This document shows, piece after piece, positions 44,033 to 53,033 of a stretch of DNA of 64,000 nucleotides. Both the position numbers and the translations under genes were made by a program. Source of the DNA: Ferdinandcohnia sp036965165 (GTDB lineage: Bacteria; Bacillota; Bacilli; Bacillales; Bacillaceae_L); the NCBI RefSeq assembly GCF_036965165.1, contig NZ_JBALOX010000011.1, positions 62,001-126,000 of the forward strand, written 5' to 3'. Position 1 is the stretch's first letter. Each line of letters starts with the position of its first letter. A model generated the notes under the pieces. It worked only from the letters and a program-made list of their open reading frames with translations. It made no database searches and was not told the origin of the DNA.

Positions 44033-45118
44033 TTAGTCACCTTTGAAAATTTGATAGTTGTTTTTTCCACGTTGTTTCGCCTGATACATCGCCATGTCGG
44101 CAAATTTTATTAATTCAATAGCATCTTTACCGTGCTGAGGATATAGGGCAATTCCTATACTAGGTGTGACCACTACATTTTTCCCCAGAATCACAATTGA
44201 TTGAAATTGTTCGATAATCCGATTTGCCACCATCACACACTCATTCTCATTTGCGTCAGGCAATAAGACCATAAACTCATCACCCGCTAGCCTTGCTACT
44301 GTATCTTTTTGTGCAACGCTTTTTATTAGGTAATCCCCCGCTTGTCTAAGGAGCATGTCGCCTCCTTCATGCCCAAGTAAATCATTTACTTGCTTAAATC
44401 CGTCCAAATCAATAAACATCATACCAAACGTACCCTTGTTTTTTTCTGCCGTGGACATAAGATCATCCAGTTTATCCATGAATGCTCGGCGATTCGGCAA
44501 ACCAGTTAACGCATCCTGATACGCCATTTGCTTGATTGTTTCAAATTCCTGATGTTGCACGGTGATATCCCGAGCGATCAATTCCCGAGCAGGATGTCCC
44601 TTAAAATCAACAACAGTAGATAAAGTCTCTAAGTCCAAGGTTGTTCCATCAATTCTTTTGATTTTAATATGATATTTAAGATGGCTGTTAGGATTTTTAT
44701 TTAATTGTTCCCGATATTTGTTAATACTGTCCTCCGAATCGGGATGAACAAAGTCTTTTAGGTCACGGTTCAATAATTCAGATGAACGATTTGAACCCAA
44801 TAACTTAACGCCGGAATCATTAATATAGAGGATTTTCCCTTTCCTATGGACAATAATCGCTTCAGGCGAAAATTGAACCAAGCGTTGATATTGCTCCTCT
44901 TGCTCATGCAATTGGCGAAGAATTTTCTTACCAGTATACAACGCCCAAAACAACAAGGCGATTTCGATTAGAGGACTCATAAGGTCGATAATGACTTCAT
45001 AGTAACCCTTATCTTTAAAATGAAGAAATGTAATCACCTTATCATCTAGAAAATCCGTGATAGATAAAAATAAGATAAGAATAGATATGACAATAATCCG
45101 TTTACCGTATAACTCCAA
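44033..45118 (-). CDS. PAS-GGDEF diguanylate cyclase, membrane anchored
   Basis: This roughly 361-residue protein has two N-terminal membrane helices (RIIVISILILFLSITDFL; VIIDLMSPLIEIALLFWALY). A PAS domain follows (EEQYQRLVQFSPEAIIVHRKGKILYIN ... ELIARDITVQ), then a GGDEF domain (DALTGLPNRRAFMDK, with loop RLAGDEFMVLL). The signature is AGDEF, a variant found in active cyclases as well as degenerate ones. The inhibitory RxxD site is absent. The start is TTG at 45116-45118 with AAGGAG 6 bases upstream; longer readings have no site. It lies next to fliT, between two 36-base direct repeats. Confidence 0.88.
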   Translation of the reverse strand: MELYGKRIIVISILILFLSITDFLDDKVITFLHFKDKGYYEVIIDLMSPLIEIALLFWALYTGKKILRQLHEQEEQYQRLVQFSPEAIIVHRKGKILYINDSGVKLLGSNRSSELLNRDLKDFVHPDSEDSINKYREQLNKNPNSHLKYHIKIKRIDGTTLDLETLSTVVDFKGHPARELIARDITVQHQEFETIKQMAYQDALTGLPNRRAFMDKLDDLMSTAEKNKGTFGMMFIDLDGFKQVNDLLGHEGGDMLLRQAGDYLIKSVAQKDTVARLAGDEFMVLLPDANENECVMVANRIIEQFQSIVILGKNVVVTPSIGIALYPQHGKDAIELIKFADMAMYQAKQRGKNNYQIFKGD

Positions 45119-45385
45119 TACAGTCTCCTTTCGGCAATCCAGCCGTCTTAGCAGAAACCCCACCTTAGACCTGTGATTTTGCGCCCTCACCTTTTAGCAA
45201 GTTTGCCCTTATCGTTTTAAGCAGAACAAACTATTAGTAGTATGCAATGATTTGAAGGACGAGTAAATGAGTAATTATTGTTAATTGGCGTGAAAATAGA
45301 GTCAGCGCATGAATTTGTCCATGCGCCTCTCATAGATCGATACGTGCTGATCATTTATAAGCGTTGTTTGAATGGGGGCTTACAT

Positions 45386-45421
45386 TTCTTCAGTAGTAGT
45401 TTATCTAAATTGTGGGGGGAG
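45386..45421 (+). repeat. 36-base repeat, right copy (flanks the CBO0543/GGDEF cassette)
   Basis: This copy reads FFSSSLSKLWGE in one frame against FFSSSMSKLWGE in the left copy at 42911-42946. Both are on the plus strand. Confidence 0.7.
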
Positions 45422-45439
45422 ATTATTGGTTATATAGGA

Positions 45440-45470
45440 AAAAATGCCACCTTGAAAAAGATGGCATTTA
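45440..45470 (-). terminator. Terminator of the flaG-fliD-fliS-fliT operon
   Basis: On the minus strand AAATGCCA, a 12-base loop and TGGCATTT are followed by TTTCC. It lies about 35 bases past the fliT stop. Confidence 0.75.
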
Positions 45471-45502
45471 AAGGGCAAAACTTATAACTCAAAAATGAAA
45501 TT

Positions 45503-45850
45503 TCAATTTCTTTTATCAAAGAAACTACCATCCAAATTATAGGATTCATATGGGTTGCGGTATTTTTTTTGAGGTTCTTTTGATTTATTTAAAGTCAAAA
45601 TATCTTGCTTAATTTCTGTAAAAAGGACTGTAAGCTTTTGTTTAATCACTTTGTCCATTTCGACAATTTTTTCTCCAATTCGTTTATCCTCTAAATTACT
45701 CGGCTGAACTATTTTAGTTAATGCCAAATCTCGTTTTTCTAAAAGTTCCATTATTTTTTCTATATACTCTTCCCTTTTTTCCTGATCAGGTTGTTGCTCC
45801 AAATGTAAAAGGAGTTTTTCGGTCAGAATATATAACTGGTTAATAGCCAT
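45503..45850 (-). CDS. fliT: Flagellar chaperone FliT
   Basis: This 115-residue, mainly helical cytoplasmic protein follows fliS, as in other Bacilli. FliT is the export chaperone for the filament cap FliD. The Leu/Glu/Lys-rich helices (LTEKLLLHLEQQPDQEKREEYIEKIMELLEKRDLAL) and a basic tail are typical. Sequence conservation in FliT is low, so position carries much weight. The start overlaps the fliS stop (TAATG). Confidence 0.88.
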   Translation of the reverse strand: MAINQLYILTEKLLLHLEQQPDQEKREEYIEKIMELLEKRDLALTKIVQPSNLEDKRIGEKIVEMDKVIKQKLTVLFTEIKQDILTLNKSKEPQKKYRNPYESYNLDGSFFDKRN

Positions 45851-46251
45851 TAAGCCATTCCACCCGTTTTAAATTGTTTAGCTCTATTTATACGAATAAC
45901 CTCTTTCCAGGTATCACGAAATTCGATAACTAGATCCTCAGCTTCTTCTAATAGTTTTATATCATTATTGATATTAGCTTCAATTAATTTTCTATTAATA
46001 AAATCATATAAACGACGCATTTCCTTTGAGATTTCATAATCCATGTTTAAAGTAACCATTAGTTCACTAATAATGTTTTGGGCCTTACTTATATTAGTAT
46101 GCTTACCCTCAATATTCTTTTCTTGTATTGATTTTTTAGCTAATGAAATAAACTTGAGGCATCCATTATATAGCATAAGTGTTAATTCACCAGGGGTTGC
46201 AGTAAAAACAGAATTATCCTGATACGTTTGATATGGATTGTGTACAGACAT
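45850..46251 (-). CDS. fliS: Flagellin export chaperone FliS
   Basis: The 133-residue FliS binds the C-terminal disordered region of flagellin and keeps it unpolymerised until export. The family start NPYQTYQDNSVFTATPGELTLMLYNGCLKFI is complete, followed by ISELMVTLNMDYEISKEMRRLYDFINRKLIEAN. Here it would serve both hag and, if its end were intact, the protease-bearing flagellin. It lies 34 bases after fliD. Confidence 0.96.
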   Translation of the reverse strand: MSVHNPYQTYQDNSVFTATPGELTLMLYNGCLKFISLAKKSIQEKNIEGKHTNISKAQNIISELMVTLNMDYEISKEMRRLYDFINRKLIEANINNDIKLLEEAEDLVIEFRDTWKEVIRINRAKQFKTGGMA

Positions 46252-46285
46252 AAATCATTCTCCTTTCAATAATGCTAATTACTCC

Positions 46286-47791
46286 TTAGAAACCCATCAT
46301 TCCCATAATGCTACTAGATTGCTCATTAAACTTTGCAAGAGCCTGTTCCATCGCAGTGAATTGTTTCCAATATCGATTTTCAATCATTGCTAATTTATTT
46401 TCCCAGACCTTCATACGGTCCCTAAGTTCAGATAAGTCTTGACCAATAACACTATTATTTAAATTATCTGGGCTACCGACACGACCAGCCTTCTTATTCA
46501 ACTTGTCAATTGAGCTATTTACTTCGTTATAAATCCTTGAAGCTATTCCATCTTCTTTGGTAAAAAGATTCATGATTTCATCAGGGTTATCTGTAATTGC
46601 TGCCCGTAATTTTTCTTCATTAATCACAAGTTTACCATCTGTTGAAAGATATTCCGTAGTTATGCCAATTTCAGAGAGCATTCGGATATTCCCTGTTGGA
46701 ATACTATCAACTGGACTGTACATACCCACACGTAGTTCATTCAACGTTCCTCTAATAATAGAGTCATTGGAAAGAAGCCCCTTTTTGGCTGCCTCATCCC
46801 ATTTTTCAACTTCCTTTTCTGATAAGGCTTCCCGTTGCTCATCCGTTAATGGAGGAAAATCTCTGTTACGTTTTTCTTTTAACTTTGTGTTTAAACTATC
46901 AATTAGGGAGTTATAGTCATCTACAAATTTTTTTATATTATCAAAAATTGATTGAGTGTCGGAGGATATACTTACATTTGTTGGACCTCCAGATTTTAAC
47001 ACCTTAATGTCCATACCAAATACACTCAAATTATTAGTTGAACTAGTAACAGTAGCTCCATTTACTACAACTTCAGCATTCTTACCAGCTGCCTGTGGTC
47101 CTGTAGGCGTCAATGTTGTTGGTGTAATTGCTCCACCATTTACGATTGCATTTGCAACCCCAAAAGTACCTCTATCTGAAATCGTAATTTTTTGATTCGC
47201 ACCTAGATCCTTTGTCGAAATGACAAACCTTGATGTAGCCTCATCAAAGCTTGCACGTAAGCCAAGAGATTTCCCGCTTGCATCAGTAAGGTTAGCAATT
47301 TTACTTGCAAGACTACCATATGTAGTCGTGTCATCAATAGTTATATCTTGATTTCCTGTGGCAGTTTCAATATTTATAACCGTTGTTTCTCCTGTTGCTA
47401 GAATCTTATCGTTTAGCTTAACATTGCTACCACCAGACGTAATTGCATTGGCAGATGTAACTTTGGCTACTTCCGCAATTGAGTTTACTGATAAAGTATA
47501 ATTCCCTGGTACTGCGGATCCTTTTGCAGTAACCGACGCCAAACTTGAATCTGATGCGGATGCCTTATAGCCGTTAAACGAGTATTGAAATCGTAGTTTA
47601 TCCACGCTTTTATTAAAAGTGGCTAGTTCTAGATTTACATCTCGATACGCGTCACGTTGCCACTCTAACCATTCCCTCTTCTGAAAAAGATTATCAAGAG
47701 GCATTCTTTCCGCTCTCATCAAGTCAGTTATGATCTGTGTCGTATCTAACCCCGAAGCAAAACCTGTGATTCTCATTTGGTTATTTACCAC
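46286..47791 (-). CDS. fliD: Flagellar filament cap protein FliD
   Basis: The 501-residue hook-associated protein 2 forms the pentameric filament cap that places flagellin subunits. The N-terminal D0/D1 region (MRITGFASGLDTTQIITDLMRAERMPLD) and the C-terminal coiled region (LSELRDRMKVWENKLAMIENRYWKQFTAMEQALAKFNEQSSSIMGMMGF) are canonical, with a variable beta-rich centre. The start is GTG at 47789-47791 with GGAGGT 7 bases upstream. It is in the sigma-D-driven flaG operon. Confidence 0.97.
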   Translation of the reverse strand: MVNNQMRITGFASGLDTTQIITDLMRAERMPLDNLFQKREWLEWQRDAYRDVNLELATFNKSVDKLRFQYSFNGYKASASDSSLASVTAKGSAVPGNYTLSVNSIAEVAKVTSANAITSGGSNVKLNDKILATGETTVINIETATGNQDITIDDTTTYGSLASKIANLTDASGKSLGLRASFDEATSRFVISTKDLGANQKITISDRGTFGVANAIVNGGAITPTTLTPTGPQAAGKNAEVVVNGATVTSSTNNLSVFGMDIKVLKSGGPTNVSISSDTQSIFDNIKKFVDDYNSLIDSLNTKLKEKRNRDFPPLTDEQREALSEKEVEKWDEAAKKGLLSNDSIIRGTLNELRVGMYSPVDSIPTGNIRMLSEIGITTEYLSTDGKLVINEEKLRAAITDNPDEIMNLFTKEDGIASRIYNEVNSSIDKLNKKAGRVGSPDNLNNSVIGQDLSELRDRMKVWENKLAMIENRYWKQFTAMEQALAKFNEQSSSIMGMMGF

Positions 47792-47805
47792 CTAGAGCAC
47801 CTCCA

Positions 47806-48177
47806 TTAAATTTTATTATCAATAAATAACCCTAAGTATTCTTTCATTGAAGCATAAATATCCAATAGCTTTTTGGGTGGTATCTCCCTAACTATCTCTT
47901 TTGTCTCGTCATTAATTAATGAAACATAATAGCTCTCCAGTTTTTCATGGTACACATATTTTAACGAAGTATGTGTATTACCTAACATAGAGTTCATATC
48001 TTTAACAATTTTATCTAATTCTTTTACAGTAATATCTTTTTCATTTATCTCTTGTTGTAATTTGCTTTCAGGCTGTTGGTCTAAGTTGTTATGTTTCTCT
48101 TCTATTAATTTAGTAGGAGAAGTACTAATTTTTACCTCTCCAATTGAATTCCTTGAAATAGAATCAACAGAGCCCAT
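47806..48177 (-). CDS. flaG: Flagellar protein FlaG
   Basis: The 123-residue FlaG (YvyC) has a polar N-terminal half and the conserved C-terminal fold LKYVYHEKLESYYVSLINDETKEIVREIPPKKLLDIYASMKEYLGLFID. FlaG affects filament length in some species; its exact role is unclear. It is the first gene of the operon, 14 bases before fliD, and carries a sigma-D promoter 33-59 bases upstream. Confidence 0.94.
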   Translation of the reverse strand: MGSVDSISRNSIGEVKISTSPTKLIEEKHNNLDQQPESKLQQEINEKDITVKELDKIVKDMNSMLGNTHTSLKYVYHEKLESYYVSLINDETKEIVREIPPKKLLDIYASMKEYLGLFIDNKI

Positions 48178-48209
48178 ATTTATCCCCCTAAAAGGTTTTT
48201 CTATCTTTT

Positions 48210-48236
48210 ATATCGGTAGATTCTGATTAAGTTTTA
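48210..48236 (-). promoter_or_regulatory. Sigma-D promoter of the flaG-fliD-fliS-fliT operon
   Basis: On the minus strand TAAA, exactly 15 bases, then ACCGATAT. This differs by one base from the Bacillus sigma-D consensus TAAA-N15-GCCGATAT. It lies directly upstream of flaG. Confidence 0.88.
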
Positions 48237-48423
48237 CATATTATGTTCATTAATCTTTTTTTAACTGGTTCATATTGAAATTAGCAGAAGAATAATGTTT
48301 GGCATATTACACTTCCTTTACTTCATAAATCGACTTGATATTTTATTTGCTAATGACCAAATATATCTTTCAATCTTCCATTAATTAAAATAATGATAAA
48401 GGTTATACTAACTTCATGTTCAA

Positions 48424-48466
48424 AAAAGAAGAGCAACCATTTTCTTAATAATGGTTTGCTCTTCTG
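48424..48466 (-). terminator. Rho-independent terminator of the flagellinolysin gene
   Basis: On the minus strand AGAAGAGCAAACCATT and AATGGTTGCTCTTCT pair over about 15 bases with one bulge and are followed by TTTTTTG. It lies about 40 bases past the stop at 48508. Confidence 0.88.
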
Positions 48467-48507
48467 TTACTTCTGATCAATGCTTTAAGATGAATATATC
48501 TTAGTCT

Positions 48508-50237
48508 TTATCTCAAGAGTTGTAAAATGGCTTGGGGTTGTCCATTTGCTTGGGCTAACATTGCCTGGGATGCTTGTGTTAAGATATTTCTCTTCGTTAG
48601 ATTCATCATTTCAGACGCCATATCTACATCTCTAATTCTTGATTCACTTGCTTGCAAGTTTTCTTTATAATTTTCATTGTTATTCAAAATATGCTCCAAG
48701 CGATTTTGCTGAGCCCCAAATGTTGCTCTTTTTTCTGACACAGATTGAATGGCTTCATCAATCGCCCAATTGCTTCACTCGCTGAATTTACAACATCTAC
48801 CCCACTTACTCCTAATGAGGAACTGGTTACGTCAACTAAATCAATGGTTATAGTTTCACCTGCATTAGCCCCCACTTGCAAGATAATTGGTGGCGAGGTT
48901 ACGACATAATCCCATTTTTCTGTAAAGGAGTTTACAACATCAAAGTTCGTATCTGTTGTATCTGCGGTCCAGCTTGTGTAAGACCCAGTTTCTTCTATGA
49001 TGCTTTCAGCAGTTAAAATACCTCCACCGTCTGCATCTAAACCACCTATTGCACCGGTGTCGGTATTCGTTAAATCAATTTTATAATCATTGCCACCAAT
49101 AAATAGATTTTTAGCGTCTGCTTTAAATTTAGTAACAAAATCATTTAGACCTGTAAATGCCCCAGACGAAGCAAGACGAAGTGCATCATCTAGATCATCG
49201 GATTCATTATTATCTAAATGTTGTAAAATCGTTCGTATACCTGCACTATCCCCAGCATCTTTGATTTTTTCATGAATGTAACGAACCGCTGTATATCCCA
49301 TTGAATAGTCGAGGCTAGTTTGTCCCCAATATGCATCAGTTCCGTCACCAATACGATTAATCATTTCATTCATTTTCGAAACGCTGATTGCTCCATCCCT
49401 TACACCATCTTCCGAGTCAAGCCTCTCATCAGCTCCATGGATAAACTCAGCAACCCCTTCTGTAAACCACTTTGGCAATGCAGTAAAATTCATTGTTCTT
49501 CCCATAATCGCATGAACCATTTCATGTGCAATAATACGATCATTATACATAGGAGCAGTTCCACCATCATCACTCATAACAGGAATAAAATCTGAAAGGT
49601 CAATGTGTAATTCAAGGTCATCCAGCTTTCCAGTTCCACGATCATAACCTCTTACAAATGCTAATGTTCCACCTTTAGCCCCTTGATCAAATTTAATTGT
49701 CAGTTGAACATTATCAGCTGTTAATCCATACTCAGATTCCACTCGATTAACAGCCTCCGCTAACCAACCTCCTTGTTGTAAACCTGCGACCACCTTATCA
49801 ACCTCAGCTTGATCAAAAGTTACCGAATTCAAGATATGTCGATTGTTAAAATGAGTATTGATTGTAATATTATCTATTTCTTTATTTAACTGTGAAATTT
49901 CAGCTTGCATTTTTTGTTTATCTTCTTGCGTGTACGTAGAGTTGGCAGCTTGAACGACTAATTCACGCCCTCTTGAAAGCAGTGAATGAATTTCCTGTAA
50001 TCCACCTTCTGCTGTTTGCAATAGAGAGATTCCATCTAACGTATTCCTTGTAGCTTGGTCTATACCTCTTAATTGATTTCTCATTTTCTCAGATATTGCT
50101 AGCCCTGCTGCATCATCTGCAGCACGGTTAATGCGATAACCGGACGAAAGCTTTTCAAGAGAACTTTGTGCATATATAAGATTATTTGTACCAAGCCTGT
50201 GAGCATTTATTGCTGTAAGATTGTGTGTGATTCTCAT
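48508..50237 (-). CDS. Flagellinolysin: flagellin with internal zinc metalloprotease domain; apparent frameshift near 3' end
   Basis: The N-terminal flagellin domain (MRITHNLTAINAHRLGTNN; SSGYRINRAADDAAGLAISEKMR) runs to about residue 140. A metalloprotease insert follows with HEMVH at 238-242 and WFTEGVAEF about 20 residues later, giving the HEXXH...E zinc site of gluzincin proteases. After residue 465 the flagellin part resumes (ILQVGANAGETITIDLVDV) but leaves frame at SEAIG. The remainder (IDEAIQSVSEKRATFGAQQNRLEHI to QAILQLLR) is in the next frame. Adding one base near 48763-48767 restores about 576 residues. Flagellinolysins are known filament-borne proteases. Without its C-terminal helices this one could not polymerise, unless the deletion is a sequencing error. 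Confidence 0.9.
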
Positions 50238-50275
50238 GGTATTCACCTTTATAAATAGTGTATTGTCTTTATATT

Positions 50276-50302
50276 ATATCGGCAAAAGTCTTCCATTTTT
50301 TA
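50276..50302 (-). promoter_or_regulatory. Consensus sigma-D promoter of the flagellinolysin gene
   Basis: On the minus strand TAAA, exactly 15 bases, then GCCGATAT: a full match to the Bacillus sigma-D consensus. It is 39 bases upstream of the ATG at 50237. It implies late-flagellar expression together with hag. Confidence 0.93.
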
Positions 50303-50563
50303 ATGACAAAAACTTGCTTCGAATTTAAAAAGTAGTTTAGCTAACCTTGGATGGGTAGGAACAAACGCTATAATTTTACCAAGTGTTACAATTGGGGATT
50401 GAACCATAATTGGTACTGGAGAATTGGTAATAGAATCCGTGGTAACAAAAAATATTACCTCTCTTATGCAGAAGTTGGAGGGTTTCAGCTCAAGAAATAA
50501 AATTTCCTTTTTAACCAATTGATCATAGACGCTTTTACTTAAGTTTAATTGGACGACAGTCAT
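50300..50563 (-). CDS. Hypothetical 87-residue protein
   Basis: This small protein reads MTVVQLNLSKSVYDQLVKKE then beta-rich hydrophobic segments (VREVIFFVTTDS-like; SPIVTLGKIIAFVPTHP). I recognise no family. The ribosome binding site is weak. Its last codons overlap the -35 element of the sigma-D promoter that follows. It has the same orientation as the glycosyltransferase gene upstream (153 bases away). Length and even codon use make it a reasonable but unproven gene. Confidence 0.4.
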   Translation of the reverse strand: MTVVQLNLSKSVYDQLVKKEILFLELKPSNFCIREVIFFVTTDSITNSPVPIMVQSPIVTLGKIIAFVPTHPRLAKLLFKFEASFCH

Positions 50564-50716
50564 TCCGAGTTTTCAATAAATCAGTCATGATTGATTTACC
50601 GCAATCCTCCTATTTCAAGCAAATGCATTTATAAGGAACAATTCGCATAAAAGCACCTCCTTAATTGATACGATTTTGTACCAAGGGGTGCTAGGGCTTA
50701 CATTGCAAGAGCAAAA

Positions 50717-51673
50717 TTATTCACAAATTTTTAATGTATTCTTAATAATATTTATTTCTCTATAGGTTAAATACTGGCTATTAAGTAAATCTGAAATATT
50801 ATTTTGTAATTCTTTAATCATAAAATTATAAATGGAGTAACAGTTTGTTAATTGATTCTTTTTAATTTTTTCACACATCGAAACCATATATGACCATTCA
50901 GAGTATCTAGCGTGATCTCTAATTTCAGGTACTTTTTTAGAAAGATATTCAGTTCGCGTTTGAAAAGCATATAAGTATTCACTTAACAATTGAGGTGAAA
51001 GCTGTTCTGTTTGGATAAACCGTGTCATATTGCTTGCGTGTTTTGTAAAACGATAAAGTGGTTTTCCTCTAACGACAATTTTATTGGCATTTGCAAAAAC
51101 TCTGTAAACAACGTGTATATCATCAACAAGTACATTGTCAGGAAATCTAATATTGTTAAATAGTGTTTTACGAAATAACTTCGTAGGAGGTGCAGTATTA
51201 TATTTTTCTCGCTTGAGAAGCTCATCAATTCCTTGTAACTTGTTATACACTTTATACTCATCAAATATAAAATATGGTTCAAGATTTCCATCAAAGTCAT
51301 TCCAACTACCACAGATTGATATGTCTGCCCCATTTTCACTTATTAAATCCCATAAAAATGCTAGCAGCTGCGGCTCGCAATAATCATCGTCATCAACAAT
51401 TGTTACATATTCACATGACGCATTATCTAATCCAACATTTCTTCCGTTGGAGGCTCCTTGGTTTTCTGAGATATGAATCAGTCTTATTCTACTATCTTTT
51501 TTAGCATATTCTTCACAAACTTCATCACTTCCATCAGTTGAACCATTATTCACTAAAATTAATTCAAAATTTGTGTATGTCTGTGCAAGGATACTTTCTA
51601 TTGACCGAGACAAAAAACATTTTCTGTTATATGTGCACAAGATAACACTTATCATAGGTATTTCATTACACAC
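50717..51673 (-). CDS. Glycosyltransferase family 2
   Basis: This roughly 318-residue GT-A fold enzyme has ISVILCTYNRKCFLSRSIESILAQTY and VNNGSTDGSDEVCEEY near the start, and the metal-binding DDDD in TIVDDDDYCEPQ. The C-terminal part is helical. The GTG at 51671-51673 has AAGGGAG 8 bases upstream. The ATG at 51724 overlaps the previous gene and has no site, so the shorter form is chosen. It is the last transferase of the island before the flagellinolysin gene. Donor and acceptor unknown; flagellin is the likely final acceptor. Confidence 0.9.
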   Translation of the reverse strand: MCNEIPMISVILCTYNRKCFLSRSIESILAQTYTNFELILVNNGSTDGSDEVCEEYAKKDSRIRLIHISENQGASNGRNVGLDNASCEYVTIVDDDDYCEPQLLAFLWDLISENGADISICGSWNDFDGNLEPYFIFDEYKVYNKLQGIDELLKREKYNTAPPTKLFRKTLFNNIRFPDNVLVDDIHVVYRVFANANKIVVRGKPLYRFTKHASNMTRFIQTEQLSPQLLSEYLYAFQTRTEYLSKKVPEIRDHARYSEWSYMVSMCEKIKKNQLTNCYSIYNFMIKELQNNISDLLNSQYLTYREINIIKNTLKICE

Positions 51674-51716
51674 TAGAAAATCTCCCTTATAAAAAAACTC
51701 AAATATTACTCTTCCT

Positions 51717-53024
51717 TTATTCATAAATTCTTATAGCAAATTGTGAATCCTCAATTCCCATTTCTCTAATTTGTTTCACGATTGAATCCACAACTTGTTT
51801 TCTTTGAGAAGCAACAATGATAAAAACATCCTCGAGTGTGACAGGATACAATTCTATTAGACAATTGGGTAAACATACAGGTATGCCATTAATAATACTT
51901 CCACTTTTTTGTTTACTATTATCTATAAATCCTTTTACCTTATAACCTGCATTTTGAATAATTCGAGCTGTACCTTCACCATTGTAACCAGTTGGAAACA
52001 CATATACATCTTTATTCTGTTTACCTTCAACCAAGCGTAATGTACTTTCTTTAACTAAAGATTGGTATTGAAGAAGACCTTCAAAAACACCAAAACTCTC
52101 AATGTAATCAAACAATTCATTTTTAAGTGATTTAGCAATATCAGAAGCTAATAAATCACTGTAAGCATTTAAAATTTTAGCTAACTCTTTTATTTGTTCA
52201 GTGGTATAAGTATCACACCTGGTTGCAAACAAACCAAGCAAAAAGTTCGCCCTTCTAATAAGTAATTCCCTTCGGGCATCTGTATATTTTTTTCCACGTG
52301 CAAATTTTAATAAGTGTAAGGCTACAACTAAATGAGATTTGCTGTTTAAATATGTCTTACTTGATGTAACCGAACCAATAGCTCTTGGTCTATAGTAATA
52401 AAATGGGTTACTCAATAAAGCAAAGTTTTCTGCACAGCAAATTACTTTAGGAAACCACTCCTCATCTTCCGAGTGATACCCTTCAGGAAATTTAATATCA
52501 TTTTCTAGTAAGAGTTGGCGTTTAACTATAAACCTCCACGGGGTACATAGTAAATTCGGTAAACTAACAAGATATTTAGCAACCTCATTTGAATTAGCAT
52601 TTAAAAAAAAGGTTTCATCTAGAGGAATATCTGAAGTTATAAAGGCTCCTCGCTCAGGTATACAGATAAATTGGCCAAATAGTACAGAAGGTGATAATTT
52701 AATCAATTCATTTGCTATGCGAGAAAAACTAGAATCAACATAATAGTCATCACTATCACAAAAATGGATATACTCTCCAGCAGCTATTTCAAATCCTGCA
52801 TTGCGGGCACCTGCAGGAAGAGCATTGCTCTCGAGTTTAATAAGTTTGATGTTTGGATATTTTTGAGCATAGACCTTACAAATTTCTCCACTACGATCAG
52901 TTGATGCATTATCAACCAGGATAATCTCATAATCTCTAAATTCCTGTTTTAATATACTTTGTAGACATTCATCAATATAATTTTCTACATTATAAACAGG
53001 AATAATAATACTTAATAAAGGCAT
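51717..53024 (-). CDS. Glycosyltransferase family 2 with C-terminal Rossmann-like domain
   Basis: This 435-residue fusion has a GT2 domain in residues 1-230 (LLSIIIPVYNVENYIDECL; DNASTDRSGEIC; HFCDSDDYYVDS with the DxD metal site), a helical linker, then a Rossmann-like module from about 345. That module (VYVFPTGYNGEGTARIIQNAGY then FIDNSKQKSGSIINGIPV) is the same type found at the N-termini of both FkbM proteins of this island. AGGTG precedes the ATG. The shared module suggests a common binding partner or nucleotide-sugar cue. Confidence 0.9.
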   Translation of the reverse strand: MPLLSIIIPVYNVENYIDECLQSILKQEFRDYEIILVDNASTDRSGEICKVYAQKYPNIKLIKLESNALPAGARNAGFEIAAGEYIHFCDSDDYYVDSSFSRIANELIKLSPSVLFGQFICIPERGAFITSDIPLDETFFLNANSNEVAKYLVSLPNLLCTPWRFIVKRQLLLENDIKFPEGYHSEDEEWFPKVICCAENFALLSNPFYYYRPRAIGSVTSSKTYLNSKSHLVVALHLLKFARGKKYTDARRELLIRRANFLLGLFATRCDTYTTEQIKELAKILNAYSDLLASDIAKSLKNELFDYIESFGVFEGLLQYQSLVKESTLRLVEGKQNKDVYVFPTGYNGEGTARIIQNAGYKVKGFIDNSKQKSGSIINGIPVCLPNCLIELYPVTLEDVFIIVASQRKQVVDSIVKQIREMGIEDSQFAIRIYE

Positions 53025-53033
53025 ACATTCACC

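Larger units (their letters stand above)
45119..45502. other. 384-base region between the PAS-GGDEF gene and fliT
   Basis: The region contains the right copy of the 36-base repeat (45386-45421), an inverted repeat GCGCATG/CATGCGC at about 45306-45328, and the fliT terminator. A weak frame from TTG 45278 runs through the repeat (TSSS-like SSSLSKLWGE), but no ribosome binding site supports it. Confidence 0.5.
48178..48507. other. 330-base gap between flaG and the flagellinolysin gene
   Basis: It holds the sigma-D promoter of flaG and the terminator of the flagellinolysin gene (48424-48466). The middle is AT-rich with no coding signal. Confidence 0.7.

Noticed and set aside
45278..45487. 69-codon frame from TTG through the right 36-base repeat
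   Set aside because: There is no ribosome binding site, and its 3' half runs through the fliT terminator. Only the short repeat is retained.
46557..47195. Plus-strand open frames antisense to fliD
   Set aside because: They are antisense to a complete, well-conserved gene and lack start signals.
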